Of a DNA stretch of 64,000 bases, positions 60,671-64,000 are shown one piece after another (position 1 is the first letter of the stretch; the number at the start of each line of letters is the position of its first letter). The position numbers and the translations under genes were made by a program. This DNA is from Euphorbia lathyris. Taxonomy: Eukaryota > Streptophyta > Magnoliopsida > Malpighiales > Euphorbiaceae. The notes beneath the pieces are model-generated. The model made no database searches and was not told the DNA's origin. It was given only the letters and a program-made list of their open reading frames with translations. The stretch spans positions 92,317,001 through 92,381,000 of the forward strand of contig NC_088913.1 of assembly GCF_963576675.1 (NCBI RefSeq), written 5' to 3'.

Positions 60671-61593
60671 TGATGTGATATCAAAAGCACAAGAGCATGG
60701 AACAAAGGAGCTTGGAGTTAAGGAGCCTAGTAGAAGCATGAGGGATCCATTGGAGCTGTCAATTGGACCTATGACGAAGAATCGTGCAAAGAAAGACCAA
60801 CAAATGCTTAATGGACTCATCTTGAGCTTCTTTAAACAAGGAATGAATTCTAGCGAAGTCATTAAAGATGGTGTGTTTTTGTGTTGTATCCAAGCCCAAG
60901 CCCATAATAGTGATATGTAAAAAGGTTGATCATATTTTAAGAGAAGCTTTGGACTTGCATGTGTTTGGCATGTGCAAAACCCATTGGGACTCATTAAAAT
61001 TAATGCTATAAACTTATAGGTTTGATTGGGCTTATTTCTAGCTAATTAAAAGGCACAAATAATGTTAATTAATGGGCTGAAATTGGGCTCTAAAGGACAA
61101 AAACGAATTTAATGTTTTTCCTTGTCTAATTAGGATTTCTTTTACCTTGATGCACTAGGATTCAACTTTCTTTTTAGTTTAGGTTTAGGTTTATTTTGTA
61201 GCCTATATAAAGGCTTGTATTCTTCATTATTTTCATCAATCAGAAATCAATATTTTTATGAACAAAAGTTCTTCTTTTCCTTTGGGAATTATTTTCAATC
61301 CGGGATTGAATTCTTTATTGTGAGCTTGAGAGACCGGGTCATCATTCTTGCAATATTATCTTGATCGTGAACAAGTATTTTGGTAAGGTACTTGTGAATC
61401 GCCAAACACTCAGGTTCCAATTTAATTATTCGAAGGTGTAAGGTCAGATCTCCTTTCATTGTCTTTAATTCTTTGGGATTGGTTTGTTATCACCAATTTA
61501 TGTTTGTTATTTGATTCTATTAATTCCTTAAGATAGATCGGGAAAACTTGTTGATTTGGTTATTATCTCTTTTTCATAACCAATATCACATCA
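60671..61593 (+). repeat. 5' LTR of the chromovirus-like element, 923 bp, encoding a pol C-terminal tail
   Basis: The ends TGATGTGATAT and ATATCACATCA form an 11-bp inverted repeat. A TATA box (TATATAA) is near 61204. In the frame starting at 60672 it encodes about 82 residues up to a stop at 60918-60920, with RDPLELSIGPMTKNRAKK and QMLNGLI, a motif typical of the C-terminus of Gypsy pol. The 3' LTR copy presumably supplies the real end of pol. Confidence 0.85.
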
Positions 61594-61595
61594 AT

Positions 61596-62320
61596 TGGTA
61601 TCAGAGCTTTGGCTCTTAAGGAATTTGTTGTTTTTGTTTTGTTTGTCGAAATTAAAAAAAAAAAAAAAAAAATTACCCCAATCTAGAGTCTTTAATTATT
61701 GATCGAGTTCCTCATATCTTTGCATCTAGTTATTTAGGTTCTTAGTTGTAGCGAACTGATTATTTTTGGATTCTATTCTTACTAGCCAAACCCATTTATG
61801 TGTGTGAATTTCTTCAATTTTTTTTTGCATGCTAAATCATTAGTGCAAGTTTAATTTGTTAATCAATTCCAATCTAGTTTAAAAAAAAAAGGGAAAAAAA
61901 AAAGAAAAAAAAAGGAAAAAAAAAGGAAAAAAAAAAAAAGGAAAAAAAAAAAAAAATCGGCTCATTGTTTGTACTAAAGTTACAAGTTTTCTAGAATTTG
62001 CATGCTAAACACACATTCTTAAAATTTCTTTCAAACATTTGTCTCTTCTTCGAAAATCGTCTTTTATTCTATTCTTAGTGTGCTAAACTTTGGTTATCGT
62101 TACAATATTAGTCTTCTTTGCTTCTAGTTTCTGCTCTACTTTATTTTGTCATTCTTTTGCTTCATTGGCATTTATATTACCCGAGATAATCCTTGTGATC
62201 TATCAAGATAATATAAAAGAGTGATTGAACCGGTTGTGAGGTACTTCTTTTACTTTCTTTTTCTTCTTTTCTTGCTTTAGACTAGATTTCACTTTTCTTT
62301 CATTCTTTATATATTTTGTC
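61596..62320 (+). other. Primer binding site and leader of the chromovirus-like element
   Basis: TGGTATCAGAGC (61596-61607) matches the initiator tRNA-Met primer site. The leader has a poly(A) run at about 61652-61672 and an A/G-only tract at 61881-61956. No ORF. Confidence 0.85.
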
Positions 62321-64000
62321 ATGTCTAACGAACCTAAAAAGGACAACGTTAACGATGTTGATTCTAAAGAATGGCAACAAGCTATTGTAGGTGAGATGAA
62401 GAGGTTAGGGGCTATTGTGGCTGATTTGGTTTCAAACCAAAAGAAATCAAGCCAAAAGAAAGGAGGACGCGGGAGATTGAATTTTGATGATGAACTATCC
62501 GAGTCTGAAGAGGAGGAGCAGTTTGGATACCGAAAAAGGGGTAACGATCGAAAAGATAGTAATCTTAATGCTATCAAACTTAAAATGCCTACTTTTCGAG
62601 GAGCTAGTGACCCAGAGGCGTATCTTGATTGGGTACGAAAGGTTGAAACAATCTTTGACATACATGAGTATTCCGAGGAGAAGAAGGTGAAACTTGTAGT
62701 ATCCGAACTAACTGAATATGCGGCTGTTTGGTGGGACCAATTAAAGCGCACAAGAAAAAGAGATGGTGATGAACCCATAAGAACATGGGGTGAATTGAAG
62801 AAGGTCATGAAAAAGAGATTTGTGCCGGCTCACTATTATAAGGAGTTGTTGAAAGAACTCCAATCCATGTCTCAAGGTAACCAATCTGTTGAAGATTATC
62901 ACAAACAATTGGAGATGGCACTAATCCGAGCTGATATACAAGAAGATGAGGAAGCTACCATGGTTAGATTTCTCATGGGAATGAAGAGGGAGATTCGCAA
63001 CCCTCTTGAGCTACAAACTTATTTCCACATGGACGAGATGCTCCATAAAGCGATAAAAATTGAGAGACAACTTCAAGAGGTTGAGAAAGGGAGATCAAAG
63101 TTCAAAGGCACTACTTCCACTCCATGGAAGTCAGATCCAAGAGGTAATTTCAAAACTAAATCTGAATTTAGCTCTAAAAGTGACCAAACGCCTCAGGTTG
63201 ATTCAAAAGCATTTGGGAAGTTGCAAATTGGTGGAACTACTCCAAAATACAAAACTACTGAAAAACCCACAAGAACTCGTGAAATTGTGTGTTTTAAGTG
63301 CCAAGGGAGAGGGCACTATGCAAGAGAGTGTTCGAATCAAAAGGCGATGGTTATGAAGCATGGTGAGTTAATATCCGAAAGTGAGTCCGAACATGAATCA
63401 GATGATATGCCCACCTTAGAAGATTGTAGTGATATAGAAGAGGTGGATAGTAAAGGAGGACATGGAGTTAACTTAGTCACTCGTAGAACATTGAAGATGG
63501 GAGTGAGTGGTGACATTGAGCAACGAAAGCACATCTTTCATGCTCATTGCAACATACTTGGAAAAACATGCTTACTAATTATTGATGGAGGAAGTTGTTG
63601 CAACGTGGTAAGCAATGTGTTAGCAAGCCGATTAGGGATATCAACAATTCCACATCCCAATCCTTATCGGTTACAATGGTTGAATGATAGTAACGAACTC
63701 AAAGTTACTAAACAGGTGCTTCTGAACTTTTCTATTGGTTCTTTTTCTGATGAGGTATTATGTGATGTAGTACCTATGCAAGCATGTCATGTGTTATTGG
63801 GGAGGCCTTGGCAATTCGATCGATCAGCACTACATCATGGTCGAACAAATAAATTTACTATTGCTAAGGATGGGAAGAAGTATATTTTGCCACCTTTATC
63901 ACCTGCTGAAGTGTTTGAAGATCAGCTCTACATGCAAAGAATGTTACAAGAACAATCTGTGAGAAGGGAAAAGGTTAAGGCGAGAGAAAATAAGAGTGAT
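62321..64000 (+). CDS. gag-protease (start of gag-pol) of the chromovirus-like element, intact, runs off the edge
   Basis: From the ATG at 62321 I translated 560 codons to the window end with no stop. Acidic N-terminal part (SESEEEEQFGY), then capsid from residue 89 (MPTFRGASDPEAYLDWV, EYAAVWWDQLKRTRK, RFVPAHYYKELLKELQ). A CCHC knuckle CFKCQGRGHYAREC is at residues 324-337. The protease has IIDGGSCCNVVS with Asp 422 and closes with HVLLGRPWQFDRSALHHG. DGGS is common in this lineage. RT, RNase H and integrase should follow outside the window. The unbroken frame marks it as the best candidate here for a recently active element. Confidence 0.88.
   Translation, partial: MSNEPKKDNVNDVDSKEWQQAIVGEMKRLGAIVADLVSNQKKSSQKKGGRGRLNFDDELSESEEEEQFGYRKRGNDRKDSNLNAIKLKMPTFRGASDPEAYLDWVRKVETIFDIHEYSEEKKVKLVVSELTEYAAVWWDQLKRTRKRDGDEPIRTWGELKKVMKKRFVPAHYYKELLKELQSMSQGNQSVEDYHKQLEMALIRADIQEDEEATMVRFLMGMKREIRNPLELQTYFHMDEMLHKAIKIERQLQEVEKGRSKFKGTTSTPWKSDPRGNFKTKSEFSSKSDQTPQVDSKAFGKLQIGGTTPKYKTTEKPTRTREIVCFKCQGRGHYARECSNQKAMVMKHGELISESESEHESDDMPTLEDCSDIEEVDSKGGHGVNLVTRRTLKMGVSGDIEQRKHIFHAHCNILGKTCLLIIDGGSCCNVVSNVLASRLGISTIPHPNPYRLQWLNDSNELKVTKQVLLNFSIGSFSDEVLCDVVPMQACHVLLGRPWQFDRSALHHGRTNKFTIAKDGKKYILPPLSPAEVFEDQLYMQRMLQEQSVRREKVKARENKSD

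Larger units (their letters stand above)
60671..64000 (+). mobile_element. Chromovirus-like Ty3/Gypsy element, 5' half, apparently young
   Basis: It consists of 5' LTR (60671-61593), primer site (TGGTATCAGAGC), a 0.7-kb leader with poly(A/G) tracts, and an open gag-protease frame that reaches the window edge. It is inserted in Copia-1B; the left flank is TTGTC. The pol-like tail encoded in the LTR and the gag/protease style suggest the CRM/Reina side of the chromoviruses; this assignment is inference. Confidence 0.85.

Noticed and set aside
60503..60994. 163-codon - strand ORF
   Set aside because: It is a chance fusion of antisense LTR sequence with the Copia-1B integrase tail across the insertion site.
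61594..61620. TGGTATCAGAGC as a tRNA remnant
   Set aside because: It directly follows an LTR end with CA; it is a primer binding site.

Overview
This is nuclear DNA from a flowering plant, most likely a eudicot. It holds two split host genes with GT-AG introns, AT-rich intergenic DNA, several MITE-like elements, and from about 16.5 kb to the right edge almost nothing but nested LTR retrotransposons. There are no operons, ribosome binding sites or prokaryotic features. All calls come from reading the sequence and from recognising families; no search was run.

Left part (1-16538). The + strand carries the last three coding exons of a tRNA (guanine-N2)-dimethyltransferase gene (TRM1-like, 2091-6506); its 5' part lies outside the window. 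The - strand carries a complete five-exon gene for ribosomal protein eS26 (12360 down to 10790) with a TATA box, a telo-box and site II motifs. The two genes are convergent. Around and inside them are small non-autonomous DNA elements: two PIF/Harbinger-like MITEs with TTA target duplications, a hAT MITE with a perfect 8-bp duplication, two copies of one long-TIR family, and another long-TIR element.

Right part (16539-64000). I count six LTR elements. (1) An Ogre/Tat-type Ty3/Gypsy element, + strand, starts at 16539 and is cut in its RT at 25623. (2) A Ty1/Copia element, - strand, 'Copia-1A' (25624 to about 32177), interrupts it; it lacks its protease and its 5' LTR. (3) A Sirevirus (SIRE-type Copia), - strand, runs from its 3' LTR (32178-33609) to a truncated gag at 59584. 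(4) An Athila-like element 'E2', + strand (37676-55358, target duplication GTAGG), is inserted in the Sirevirus RNase H region. (5) A second Athila-like element 'E1', - strand (38175-47020, target duplication CTCGC), is inserted in the 5' LTR of E2. (6) Beyond the truncated Sirevirus lies 'Copia-1B' (59583-60670), a near-identical fragment of Copia-1, interrupted by a young chromovirus-like Gypsy element whose 5' LTR, primer site and unbroken gag-protease frame run off the right edge.

The most interesting points are these. E1 and E2 have complementary gene content: E1 has gag plus an env-position ORF but no pol; E2 has pol but no capsid and no env-position ORF. Their antiparallel nesting creates long inverted LTR repeats that could yield hairpin RNA. 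The Ogre-type element carries four capsid-like modules instead of one. The two Copia-1 copies share the same disabling lesions, which implies spread of an already defective element. Related env-position ORFs occur in both a Copia and a Gypsy element here.
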